DNA of 32,672 nt, taken from NCBI RefSeq assembly GCF_003583985.1, contig NZ_QXML01000017.1, positions 1-32,672 of the forward strand, given 5' to 3'. The notes beneath the pieces were generated by a model. It was given only the letters and a program-made list of their open reading frames with translations. It searched no databases and was not told the origin of the DNA. Position 1 is the first letter of the stretch; every line of letters begins with the position of its first letter. This document shows positions 24,708 to 32,672 of the stretch, in pieces. Made by a program: the position numbers and the translations under genes. This stretch comes from Algoriphagus lacus (GTDB taxonomy: Bacteria; Bacteroidota; Bacteroidia; Cytophagales; Cyclobacteriaceae).

Positions 24708-25497
24708 GTTTTTAACCGAAAAGCTCAAGTACACCGGCTTTGAAGATAAGCTGAACGCCAAACTCAAAGAGGAAATCAAATCCGGCAAAGAGAACATTAC
24801 GCTGAGTACTTCCCTCGATATTGAAGGGAAGAAAATGGACGTGGACCTTTATTTCAAGAAGTCCGCAATTTCTGACCGGTACTTCTTCAATAAGTTTGAG
24901 GCAAGTCTTCGAAATGAAAACCCCGAATTGGAGCCCAAAAGGCATACGTTCTACCAGAACCAAGGGGTAACGGCCAAAGAGGCCTTTAACCTGTTGGAGG
25001 GTAGGGCTGTATTTAAATCCCTTACTGACTCAGACAAGGAGCCCTATAAGGCATGGCTTCAGTTGGACCTTTCCGCCAAAGAGGATAAGAACAACTTTCA
25101 AGTCAACCAATACCATGAAAAGTATGGGTTCAATTTGGAGGAAGCCTTGAGAAAACTCCCCATCAAGGAGTTGAAGGATGATACCAAAACAGAATGGATG
25201 ATCAAGGCGCTTCAGAAAGGGAATACCTATCCGGTGGTGATGGAACGGAAAGGATTGGAGGAAGTCATGTTCATTGAAGCCAATCCCAAATTCAAATCCA
25301 TCAATGTGTACGATGCCAGTATGAATTCTGTCAAGACTTCAGAGATCCTTGGCAAGGATCAGAAAAAGGGGGAAGATCAAATTCCGGATGAGCTTTCAGG
25401 TAAAAAAAAAGACCTGAAACTGGGGGAGAAGGTGGGGAATCCTGAACCTACCCTAAGCCAGTCAGTGGGAAAAGGGAGAAATAGGCCAAGAATTTAG
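24688..25497 (+). CDS. Cytosolic accessory protein of the transfer region (DUF3945-like)
   Basis: A 269-residue soluble, highly charged protein. I use the ATG at 24688; a TTG two codons earlier is less likely. The first part (MDQENYEFLTEKLKYTGFEDKLNAKLKEEI) and the block RHTFYQNQGVTAKEAFNLLEGRAVFKSL resemble proteins of Bacteroidota mobile elements that carry DUF3945/DUF4099-type domains; YPVVMERKGLEEVMFIEANPKFKSINVYD fits the same group. The C-terminal 50 residues are Lys/Gly-rich and probably disordered. Function is unknown; the family usually travels with transfer or replication genes. It is the last gene of the operon. Confidence 0.65.
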   Translation: MDQENYEFLTEKLKYTGFEDKLNAKLKEEIKSGKENITLSTSLDIEGKKMDVDLYFKKSAISDRYFFNKFEASLRNENPELEPKRHTFYQNQGVTAKEAFNLLEGRAVFKSLTDSDKEPYKAWLQLDLSAKEDKNNFQVNQYHEKYGFNLEEALRKLPIKELKDDTKTEWMIKALQKGNTYPVVMERKGLEEVMFIEANPKFKSINVYDASMNSVKTSEILGKDQKKGEDQIPDELSGKKKDLKLGEKVGNPEPTLSQSVGKGRNRPRI

Positions 25498-25541
25498 TAA
25501 TTTTGCCCAGCCTAATTAACCTTTTTGTTTTTGGTGAAAGA

Positions 25542-25568
25542 CCCAGTCCGGTTGGACTGGGTTTTTTT
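25542..25568 (+). terminator. Strong terminator of the tra operon
   Basis: CCCAGTCC (25542-25549) pairs perfectly with GGACTGGG (25554-25561) across a GGTT loop and runs straight into seven T. It lies 45 bp after the last tra-region stop codon. It may also help end the convergent lipoprotein transcript, although the minus-strand T tract is weak. Confidence 0.92.
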
Positions 25569-25670
25569 AATAGCTTTTTGAATGGAATTAGGAGCGAAAA
25601 AGTTTGATTTTAAAATAACGGGCATTTGCCTGAATGGAGGATGATTTTGGGTTGACCTTTGTGATTTGGA

Positions 25671-27533
25671 TTAATCTCCTTCCAAATACATGATGATCTG
25701 GGTATGTGGAAGCATAGCTTTCACTTTTTCTCCTTCGCTTGGGGGATAATTATTTCCGTTAATTGCCAGAATTTTTAAGGTATTGGCAAGTTTGGATAAG
25801 GAGTCAGGAAATTTGGTAATTCTGTTTCTGCCCAGAACTAAGGTCTGTAGTTGAGTTAGATTCCCAATGGAGGCAGGAATTTCTGTGAGGTGGTTATACA
25901 CCATCATGATTTCCTTCAGTTTGCTGAGTTGTCCTATACTTTCAGGGAGTTCTTTTAGCTTACATTCATTTGCACTGAACGCCTCCAGGTTTTTAAGACC
26001 GCCAAAGCTTTGGGGTAAAAAATGAATTTCTCCGGATAAGGTGAGGAACTTTAAGCTACTGAGATTTCCAAAACTTTCGGGAAGTGTGGTGAGGTTTAAG
26101 GTCAAAAAGAGTCTTTCTAGTTGTTTTAGATTTCCAAAATTTTGAGGGATCTCCCTTAATCCGGAGGTATTTCCCAAAGAAAAGTCTTTTAGATTACTAA
26201 GGTTTGAAAAGCTCTCCGGGAGCTTCAGATAGTCCCCTGATAGCCAAAGAGTGTGCAAATTGGTGAGTTTGCCGAAATCTTCAGGTAAAATTGCATTGGG
26301 ACCATTGACCTTGAAAAAGCAAAATTCCAAGGCTGACAAATTGGAAAAAGAATTGGGAATACTTTTAGACAGGTAAGGTCCTCGGAAGGTTTTTAGATTC
26401 TTAAGGTTTCCAATGTTTTCAGGAAGTTTTTCGATGGAGTTAACATCCAAGTCAACATAATTCAAGCTGGTTAATTCACCGAAGCTTTCAGGTAAATGTG
26501 TTATTCCGGCATCGACCAAATCCAAAAACTTTAACTTTTTCAGGTTTCCAAAGCTTTCTGGTAATTTTCCAAGATTCGGGACGGTATTGATGATAAGCGT
26601 ATCCAGTTCTTTTAGATTTCCAATGTCATCAGGAAGGTTTTGAATTTTGTTATGTGACAAATTCAGGTAGGTGAGTTTGTGATAACTTTTGGTGATTACT
26701 TCAGGAAATTTGGTTAAGGGATTGCCAGGAAGGATGAGCCTTTTTAGATGCTTTAAAGCCTGTAATTCGGGAAACTGTTCTAAATCCTCGAATCTCCAAG
26801 CTCTTCCATCTCCCAACATGGCGATCTCTACCACGTCTCCGTTTTCATTTTCCTTGTAATAGTAGGGTTCATATAGGATCCCCAATGCTTCCAAGGCCTC
26901 TCGTTGCTGGTATTCTCCACTGTTAAATTCGAGTGTATCAGAAGCAGATTTACTGCCGTACCAGGTAGTCCATACGATTTTTATGGTGGTATTTTCTAAT
27001 CCGTAAACTTTGATATTGGGGTATTCATCCTCAGGCTTATGAGTTCCTGTACTCATTCCAACCAGATTTTTGTATTCACCCAAAATAGTCCACTTTCCCC
27101 GATCGTATTCTTTCCCGTGGAGTTCAATTCTTGTTTGATGAAAATCAGCTTTGGATTCGGTGATTTCAGTTTCTAAAGGAGTAAATGAAACTTTGACTGT
27201 ATCCTCTGTTTTCTTGTTGTTTTTCCATAGTTCCCAAAGTAATAAGTACTCTTCCCCAGGCATGCCGTGGAAAAAGGTTTTTGGATCTCTTTCATCAGAA
27301 AAGTAAACTTTATCTTCCTTCAAACCGCTTATTATGGTCCATTTTCCCTGCTCATTGGGTTTTAGTGAGTCCGCGCTAAGCCTTACAATAAAGTCTTTTA
27401 CATCCAGGATATCTTTCCCACCATGGCTGGGAGCTGGGAATTTGGAATCATTTGGTTTTTCTTCTATTTCCTGACATGAATTTAGGAATGCAATTGAAGT
27501 AATGAGCAATGGTAATAGGAATGTCCTTTTCAT
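25671..27533 (-). CDS. Leucine-rich-repeat lipoprotein
   Basis: A 620-residue exported lipoprotein: signal peptide with lipobox FLNSC, so Cys20 would be the lipidated residue. Residues about 45-230 contain two beta-sandwich-like units built alike (KWTIISGLKEDKVYFS... and KWTILGEYKNLVGMST...). From about 235 to 610 there are some sixteen 23-residue leucine-rich repeats of the type LPESFGNLKKLKFLDLVDAG, as in Bacteroidota and leptospiral surface LRR proteins. Such repeats bind proteins; the partner is unknown. It lies 35 bp after the other lipoprotein gene on the same strand, so they are probably one transcript. The region is more AT-rich than the tra operon, which suggests separate acquisition. 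Confidence 0.88.
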   Translation of the reverse strand: MKRTFLLPLLITSIAFLNSCQEIEEKPNDSKFPAPSHGGKDILDVKDFIVRLSADSLKPNEQGKWTIISGLKEDKVYFSDERDPKTFFHGMPGEEYLLLWELWKNNKKTEDTVKVSFTPLETEITESKADFHQTRIELHGKEYDRGKWTILGEYKNLVGMSTGTHKPEDEYPNIKVYGLENTTIKIVWTTWYGSKSASDTLEFNSGEYQQREALEALGILYEPYYYKENENGDVVEIAMLGDGRAWRFEDLEQFPELQALKHLKRLILPGNPLTKFPEVITKSYHKLTYLNLSHNKIQNLPDDIGNLKELDTLIINTVPNLGKLPESFGNLKKLKFLDLVDAGITHLPESFGELTSLNYVDLDVNSIEKLPENIGNLKNLKTFRGPYLSKSIPNSFSNLSALEFCFFKVNGPNAILPEDFGKLTNLHTLWLSGDYLKLPESFSNLSNLKDFSLGNTSGLREIPQNFGNLKQLERLFLTLNLTTLPESFGNLSSLKFLTLSGEIHFLPQSFGGLKNLEAFSANECKLKELPESIGQLSKLKEIMMVYNHLTEIPASIGNLTQLQTLVLGRNRITKFPDSLSKLANTLKILAINGNNYPPSEGEKVKAMLPHTQIIMYLEGD

Positions 27534-27568
27534 GAGTTTAGAAATTGAATTGGCCCAAATAGGAAGGT

Positions 27569-29086
27569 TTAATTCTGACCGGGAACTTCAAAAAATCCCA
27601 AAGGATCAGTTTTGATAAATAGCAGCTTTTCGTCACAGTCCGAAAAATTCATGTTTTCTCTACTGGCTGCAATTCTAAATCCATGGTCACCATCCACCAA
27701 AATGTCTTTGGCAGACACGTTCGTCATCGATTCTCCATAGGATTTTCTCCACTGAACAGACCTGTCAGCGCCAAATTTGACAATTCCAAAATGCCTGTGA
27801 TAAGAATAGGCATCTTCCACTCCAATAGCAACTAAACCATGCTCAGGAGTCTCTTTGACAGAATAGAAATGATGGTAAGGATCTGTATGATCCCAAAGTT
27901 TTTCACCGTTTGAGCGAATTTCAAGAATTCGGGCACTGTAAGACTGGGAATTACCGACACTAATTCCCCCAAAAACAAAATTTCCATTTTCAAGCTCGAT
28001 AAGGGTTTGAGGAATGTCGAAATTAGAATCACCGTATGTTTTTTCCCATTTGACCTCTCCTGACAGTGAAAGTTTTAAAAGCCAAAAATCATTTTGTTCA
28101 CAATAGCCTGTATTAGATTCCTCTCGGGTACATCCATTGGTTTCTTTTCCTCCCAGAATTAACAAATCATTTTCGCGGGTAATCACTAGTCTTTTAAAAG
28201 TACTTCGTAGGGATGGGTCAAAGAATTTTTCCCACAAAATTTCTCCTTCTGGACTTAATTTCATCAATACTGCCTGCTGAATCACGTCCACCTTTTCCGA
28301 ATTAAGATCACCAATAAGGAAGATTTCTTCATTTTGATCTTCTACGATATCTTGAATTTCAACTCCGCCTATACCTCGGTTGAAGAGTTCAATAGCTTTT
28401 ACCCAAATCTCGTTCCCGTTGGTGTCTAGCTTGATTACATGGTGATTGCTCATCATCAAAAGGCCTGTCTTAGTTAAGACAGCCTGGATTTCCCAATAAT
28501 CTCCATTCTCATACGGATAGGATTTCATCCAAATGGGATTCCCCAATGGATCTATTTTGGCAACAAAGTTGAAATAGTTGGAACCGTTTTCAGTCGATTT
28601 TCCTATTGCTAGGTAATTTCCATCAGGTGCCTTAAATAAGTTTTGGATAAAACCGGGAATACACTCTTGGTCTATGCTGAAATTCAGATATTTCAGGAAG
28701 GTTTGGTAATCTCTTTTTGTGGTAAAATCGAAGTCAACCGAGTGCGAATTCCCTTGAGGATCCTTGGCAATCACTTTACCTTTATAATTTGTCAAACCCT
28801 TAAGGCTATCAAGGATCAAGCTCGTTTCAACGTATTTATCCGCTAGTATCTTTTCACCCAGAATGATGGTGTAATTGGTGCTAAAACCCTCAGGGTCTTT
28901 GGACTCATCCCACCTTATAAAAGCTATGTTATAGGAAACACTGTCTACGTAAACGGTGAATTTCTCAGGAGAGAGATTTTTTTCGCCGTTATTATCCGGC
29001 ACATCAGGATTTTGACCATCCTCTGGAATTCCTTCGCATGAAACCAAAATTGCCAAAAGGGTAAGTAGAAAAAAATTAATCTTCAT
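27569..29086 (-). CDS. Lipoprotein with fibronectin III domain and propeller-like repeats
   Basis: A 505-residue lipoprotein with signal MKINFFLLTLLAILVSC, Cys17 being the lipidated residue. After a short linker (EGIPEDGQNPDVPDNNGEK), residues about 39-130 form a fibronectin type III-like domain (FTVYVDSVSYNIAFIRWDES...TNYKGKVIAKDPQGN). From about 150 to the end there are repeated units of about 50 residues with the pattern GNYLAIG...KIDPLGNPIWMKSY, GLLMMSNHHVIKLDTNGNEIWVK and NDLLILGG...LSLSGEVKWEKTYG, the look of a beta propeller. Homologues are often hypothetical. It is the first gene of the lipoprotein pair and is divergent from the RHS gene. Confidence 0.82.
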   Translation of the reverse strand: MKINFFLLTLLAILVSCEGIPEDGQNPDVPDNNGEKNLSPEKFTVYVDSVSYNIAFIRWDESKDPEGFSTNYTIILGEKILADKYVETSLILDSLKGLTNYKGKVIAKDPQGNSHSVDFDFTTKRDYQTFLKYLNFSIDQECIPGFIQNLFKAPDGNYLAIGKSTENGSNYFNFVAKIDPLGNPIWMKSYPYENGDYWEIQAVLTKTGLLMMSNHHVIKLDTNGNEIWVKAIELFNRGIGGVEIQDIVEDQNEEIFLIGDLNSEKVDVIQQAVLMKLSPEGEILWEKFFDPSLRSTFKRLVITRENDLLILGGKETNGCTREESNTGYCEQNDFWLLKLSLSGEVKWEKTYGDSNFDIPQTLIELENGNFVFGGISVGNSQSYSARILEIRSNGEKLWDHTDPYHHFYSVKETPEHGLVAIGVEDAYSYHRHFGIVKFGADRSVQWRKSYGESMTNVSAKDILVDGDHGFRIAASRENMNFSDCDEKLLFIKTDPLGFFEVPGQN

Positions 29087-29127
29087 AGTTAAAATTCGTT
29101 CTTAGAACTAAAAATGATGTAAAGCTT

Positions 29128-29158
29128 CAATATTAAGTTTTCAGTTTATATATTTCAA
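29128..29158 (-). promoter_or_regulatory. Candidate promoter of the lipoprotein pair
   Basis: On the minus strand TTG (29158-29156) and TAATATTG (29135-29128) are separated by 20 nt, close to the Bacteroidota -33/-7 pattern TTG...TAnnTTTG with one mismatch, and lie about 40 bp before the start codon. Candidate by pattern only. Confidence 0.3.
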
Positions 29159-29287
29159 GTTCCCTTTTGCAAGGGTTTGATATTCAGTAAAATTATTTTT
29201 TTGGGAGATTTATTTTTTTTAAAAAATGATTGGAATTATGGTAGATTATCAAGAACAGTTAAGAATTTATGTGATTTATAAAATTAA

Positions 29288-32200
29288 TTGAATAAGAGAA
29301 GAAAGGGAGATGGTCTGTATTACCTCTATACCTACGATGAACGAGGTCGGCAGATCACCAAAAAGCTTCCGGATAAGGGTACAGAGGAAATGGTCTATGA
29401 CCTTCAGGATCGACTGGTGGCCTATCGGGATGCAAATCTGGCAGGTCAGGGGAAGTGGCTTTACACCAAATATGATGCTTTGGGAAGAGAAGTCATGACC
29501 GGATTGGTGACCAATTCTTCTACCCGTGCTTCCCTACAGGCTACGGTCAACACCTTGGCAAGTAACAATGCAGTGATCAACGCGACCTCAGGTAAAACGG
29601 GGACTACCAATGCCGGAGGATTTCCCAGAGCAGTAGACGGGGGAGAAGGAGAAGTGCTGACTGTCAACTATTTTGATAATTACAGTTTCAGAAAGGGGAC
29701 GCTTACCTATTCTAAGCCCAATGCTTCCTATCATGATCAGACGACCAAAATCCACGGTTTATTGACCGGAAAATTGGTTAGAAATCTGGATAATAATACG
29801 CTTTACGAAACAGCCATTTATTACGATGATCTGGGACGCTTGATTCAGACCTTTGAGGACCATCATTTGGGCGGAACGATCCGATCCTCTTCCCGGTTTG
29901 ACTTTGAAAACAAGCCTATCGAGACCATTTCCCAACTCACTACCCCGGGAACCCAGACCATTACCAAGAACTATACCTATAACAATGCAGGTCTATTGAC
30001 CTCCATTACCCATAAAATCAACTCAGACCCTGCGGTCACCTTGGTCAATTTTCAGTATGACCAACTCGGACAACTAACCAATAAAACGTTCCCTGTGGCT
30101 GCCAATGCGGCGATGAATTATACCTACAATATCAGAGGTTGGCTGAAGCGAATCAACAATCCCCAGACAAGCAATGCCTCAGACAAAGTATTTGCTCAGG
30201 AATTATTTTATGAATCAGGAGGCACCACTCCTCAATACAACGGGAATATTTCCAAGGCTGAGTGGAAAGGGCAGGATGATACCAAGCGGGTCTACAATTA
30301 TTCCTATGACCGAAGCAATCGGATCAATAGTGCCGCCTATACCGTACCGGGACTTAGTGCTCAAGATGGAAGGTTCAACATAGGAAGCATCAATTACGAT
30401 GCAAATGGTAATCTTTCTTCCTTGCAGCGACATAACCAACAGACAGTAAGTACCTGGGGATTGGTGGATAATCTTTCCTATTCGTATGCTACCCATAGCA
30501 ATAAGCTGTCCTACCTTTATGATGCACAGACGACCCCCACGTATCTGGCCAAAGACTACAAAAATCTGGGCACCAGTACCTACAATTACGATCCCAACGG
30601 TAATTTGCTTGGGAATAATGATCAATACAGTGTGGTCATTACTTACAATCATCTAAACCTTCCCAATTCCATTGTCTTCTCAGGGACAGGGAGAAGCCTT
30701 ACCTATTGGTACAATGCCGAAGGCGTCAAGGTTCGCCAAGTAAATGTAGAAGGGGCCACTACCACTACCTTAGATTATTTGGGGGAATTTGTGTTTGAAA
30801 AAATCAATTCGGGAGCCAATGCGATGTCCTATATCATGCATGAAGAAGGACGCGCGGCCTATGAGAATTCAGCGTTTCAATACGAGTTTTTCGTCAAAGA
30901 CCACCTGGGCAATGTGCGTCAGGTAGTCCGTGCACCACTGTCCACGCTGAGGATGGCTACCATGGAGCCGGAAAAGGCCAAAGAGGAAGAGGAGCTGTTT
31001 GACAATATCAAGGAATCTCGCCAAGGTGCAGGTGAGCATAACAAGACACCGGGTGGCTATGCAACAGCCTGGCTGAATGCCGATCGCGGAAGAATACTCG
31101 GTCCCTCCCGAAGCCAGGAGGTCCAACAGGGAGACAGTGTGGAAATCGGAGTTTTTGGGAAATATGTGGATCCTAAGAAAGTCAGGCTAAGCCCTGCAAC
31201 ATTTGTTCGTTCGGGTCTGGATCAAAAGATCCTCCGCACTCTAGGCGAGTATGGTCAGAATTTAGCAGCCTCTCCCAACGAAATCGCCATTGCAAATGTG
31301 ATTGCTTTGGTAATCTCAGAAGTCCAGCAAAAGCCGGCACCGGAAGCCTATATGGGGTATGCCTTATATGATTCTGATTCGGTGCTTTACGAGCAGGGTA
31401 AGGTAGTATTATCAAAAGAGGCCAGAAACAAGCACGAGGAACTGATCCAAAAGCTGGCGATCAAAAAAGATGGATACATAGAAACTTATTTGGTCAATGA
31501 AACGGCTGAAAACGTATGGTTTGACCAGTTCCGAATTATGAGTACGGGTCCGCTGATCGTCCAGGAAACCCACTATGATCCTTGGGGAGTGGATCTTTCA
31601 GGTTTGGGGTATCAATATGGAGGAATCAAAACAAATCCGTATTTATACAATGGAAAAGAGCTGACAAGCGGCTTGGGGGTAATCATGTACGATTACGGGG
31701 CGAGGTTTTATATTCCTGCGATTGGGAGATGGTTTGTGCATGATCCTTTGGCGGAGTTGATGAGAAGTAATTCACCCTACAATTATGCCTTCAATAACCC
31801 CATAAGGTTCATTGATCCAGACGGGATGGCTCCTTATTCGGTACAGGGGACACCTGTTAACAATGGAGAAAGTGCTGCACAAGAGGAAGAAGAGGACGTT
31901 TTATTTTCAAATGGATATAGTGACCAGAGTTTGAGTGATAATACAGGGGCGGTAAATTTGAGTGGAGTGTATAAAACCAGCTACAAAGAAATAATTCCAA
32001 ACATAGGTACTCCTACTATTTTTGTAAATTATGATATTGTACCTAAAGGGATGAATAAAACTGAGTATTTTAATTCACTCAAAAATAGATTGATTGAAGA
32101 AGGATTTAATTCTAAATTAAAAGTTCAAGAAAATTCAATTTTCGGTAAATTTAAAGCTTGGTGGAATAATTCTCCAACCTCCCAAATAACATTTAAAAAC

Positions 32201-32500
32201 TTTGATTTAAGAACGGATAGGTTAGAGGCGGGTGGATATGCAAGAAAGAATGACCCTTTTTCGATTATAATTTACAATGGGCTAAGCCCAGAAAAATCGA
32301 ATCAAACTGTACCTTTATGGAAATATGTTAATGCGAGTTTACACGAGATTGGTCATGGGATATTTGGATTCACGCATGATAGCAAGGGTATGACAAATGA
32401 TCCATCAAGTATTATGGATTATAGGAGTGCATATCGAAACGGCGCAGGATTTAATTCCGTTCAACAAAATATCATCAAGAATAGTATATGGGGAAGGTGA
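29288..32500 (+). CDS. 5'-truncated RHS protein with metalloprotease-like C-terminal tip
   Basis: A 1070-codon frame that opens inside an RHS protein. There is no signal peptide. The frame starts at a weak TTG right after an in-frame stop, and the first ATG is codon 34. From the first residues it reads as YD repeats (YLYTYDERGRQITKKLPDKG, KYDALGREVMTGL), continuing to about 550. The RHS core follows (DHLGNVRQVV..., HYDPWGVDLSGLGYQYGG, YLYNGKELTSGLGVIMYDYGARFYIPAIGRW), ending at FIDPDGM (843-847), the usual junction. The tip (848-1070) is AT-rich and different in codon use. It carries HEIGHGIFGFTH (His1019, Glu1020, His1023, His1030) and SIMDY at 1041-1045, like a zincin with its met-turn. The third His is one residue further than in the standard metzincin motif. 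This is likely a toxin tip; whether the truncated gene is expressed is doubtful. Confidence 0.85.
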   Translation: MNKRRKGDGLYYLYTYDERGRQITKKLPDKGTEEMVYDLQDRLVAYRDANLAGQGKWLYTKYDALGREVMTGLVTNSSTRASLQATVNTLASNNAVINATSGKTGTTNAGGFPRAVDGGEGEVLTVNYFDNYSFRKGTLTYSKPNASYHDQTTKIHGLLTGKLVRNLDNNTLYETAIYYDDLGRLIQTFEDHHLGGTIRSSSRFDFENKPIETISQLTTPGTQTITKNYTYNNAGLLTSITHKINSDPAVTLVNFQYDQLGQLTNKTFPVAANAAMNYTYNIRGWLKRINNPQTSNASDKVFAQELFYESGGTTPQYNGNISKAEWKGQDDTKRVYNYSYDRSNRINSAAYTVPGLSAQDGRFNIGSINYDANGNLSSLQRHNQQTVSTWGLVDNLSYSYATHSNKLSYLYDAQTTPTYLAKDYKNLGTSTYNYDPNGNLLGNNDQYSVVITYNHLNLPNSIVFSGTGRSLTYWYNAEGVKVRQVNVEGATTTTLDYLGEFVFEKINSGANAMSYIMHEEGRAAYENSAFQYEFFVKDHLGNVRQVVRAPLSTLRMATMEPEKAKEEEELFDNIKESRQGAGEHNKTPGGYATAWLNADRGRILGPSRSQEVQQGDSVEIGVFGKYVDPKKVRLSPATFVRSGLDQKILRTLGEYGQNLAASPNEIAIANVIALVISEVQQKPAPEAYMGYALYDSDSVLYEQGKVVLSKEARNKHEELIQKLAIKKDGYIETYLVNETAENVWFDQFRIMSTGPLIVQETHYDPWGVDLSGLGYQYGGIKTNPYLYNGKELTSGLGVIMYDYGARFYIPAIGRWFVHDPLAELMRSNSPYNYAFNNPIRFIDPDGMAPYSVQGTPVNNGESAAQEEEEDVLFSNGYSDQSLSDNTGAVNLSGVYKTSYKEIIPNIGTPTIFVNYDIVPKGMNKTEYFNSLKNRLIEEGFNSKLKVQENSIFGKFKAWWNNSPTSQITFKNFDLRTDRLEAGGYARKNDPFSIIIYNGLSPEKSNQTVPLWKYVNASLHEIGHGIFGFTHDSKGMTNDPSSIMDYRSAYRNGAGFNSVQQNIIKNSIWGR

Positions 32501-32672
32501 AAATTTATATTTTGTGGTTTGTGCCTACAATCATAGGAGCAATTATCCTCTTTCGAATATGTTTTAGCGAATATTCTTCCGGATTTTATAAAATTTACAT
32601 AAATTACCCTAATAGTAATTTCATTTATAAAATGATTGGGGTAGTTCCAGAGGATTTTAAAAGGGATTTTTT
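32488..32672 (+). CDS. Partial membrane protein, candidate immunity gene of the RHS tip
   Basis: The ATG at 32488 lies inside the last codons of the RHS gene (13-bp overlap, different frame), and the frame is open to the window end (61 residues seen). It starts MGKVKIYILWFVPTIIGAIILF, a single N-terminal membrane segment, followed by CFSEYSSGFYKIYINYPN. It is AT-rich like the RHS tip. An overlapping small gene directly after a polymorphic toxin tip is the usual place for its immunity protein; a membrane anchor would suit a toxin acting in the periplasm. No family is recognised. Confidence 0.6.
   Translation, partial: MGKVKIYILWFVPTIIGAIILFRICFSEYSSGFYKIYINYPNSNFIYKMIGVVPEDFKRDF

Noticed and set aside
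1..32672. CRISPR array, rRNA, tRNA or intact insertion sequence
   Set aside because: No regularly spaced repeats, RNA-gene signatures or transposase frames were seen in any part of the window.

Overview
The window looks like a Bacteroidota chromosome or integrated element, most likely Cytophagia / Cyclobacteriaceae-like. The reasons are a SusC/SusD pair, a DUF6520-type mini-protein, a CTnDOT-style tra operon (TraE to TraN) with an RteC regulator, Bacteroidota-type RHS proteins, and almost no Shine-Dalgarno sequences. This placement is inferred from gene families, not from a marker gene.

Layout. (1) 1-956: AT-rich end of an unknown gene, an intrinsic terminator and a small Xre-type repressor with a palindromic operator candidate. 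(2) 1005-1736: no convincing gene, but a run of strong hairpins. (3) 1737-8455: a tight plus-strand operon of a TlpA-like thioredoxin protein, SusC and SusD, closed by a two-way terminator against (4) a minus-strand DUF6520-like secreted mini-protein with two cysteines. (5) 8790-10386: about 1.6 kb with no convincing gene, rich in hairpins. (6) 10387-10863: a minus-strand MauE/DoxX membrane protein with a CxC motif. Together 3, 4 and 6 suggest an envelope redox and uptake locus. (7) 11147-14850: a Crp-like regulator fused to a complete class I terpene synthase domain, then RteC, then a WG-repeat secreted protein. (8) 14943-25497: a conjugation operon (small membrane protein, TraE pilin, TraF, TraG ATPase, three tandem secreted helical proteins, TraJ, TraK, TraL, TraM, TraN, cytosolic accessory protein), closed by a strong terminator. 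(9) 25671-29086: an AT-rich minus-strand pair of lipoproteins, one with leucine-rich repeats and one with a fibronectin III domain and a propeller-like region. (10) 29288-end: a 5'-truncated RHS gene whose C-terminal tip is a zinc-metalloprotease-like domain, with a candidate membrane immunity gene overlapping its stop codon and running off the window.

The most striking item is the Crp-terpene synthase fusion at 11147-12706. All four catalytic signatures of class I terpene cyclases are present at the expected spacings (DDxxD, pyrophosphate-sensor Arg, NSE triad, C-terminal RY), yet the protein starts with a cyclic-nucleotide-binding fold and helix-turn-helix. It lies 26 bp before rteC and the transfer genes, with no visible terpenoid pathway. 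It may therefore be a terpenoid- or prenyl-diphosphate-responsive regulator of conjugation, or a mobile terpene synthase carrying its own regulator. No relaxase, coupling protein, integrase or TraA-D/TraO-Q genes are in the window, so the mobile element is only partly seen. No tRNA, rRNA, CRISPR array or intact insertion sequence was recognised.
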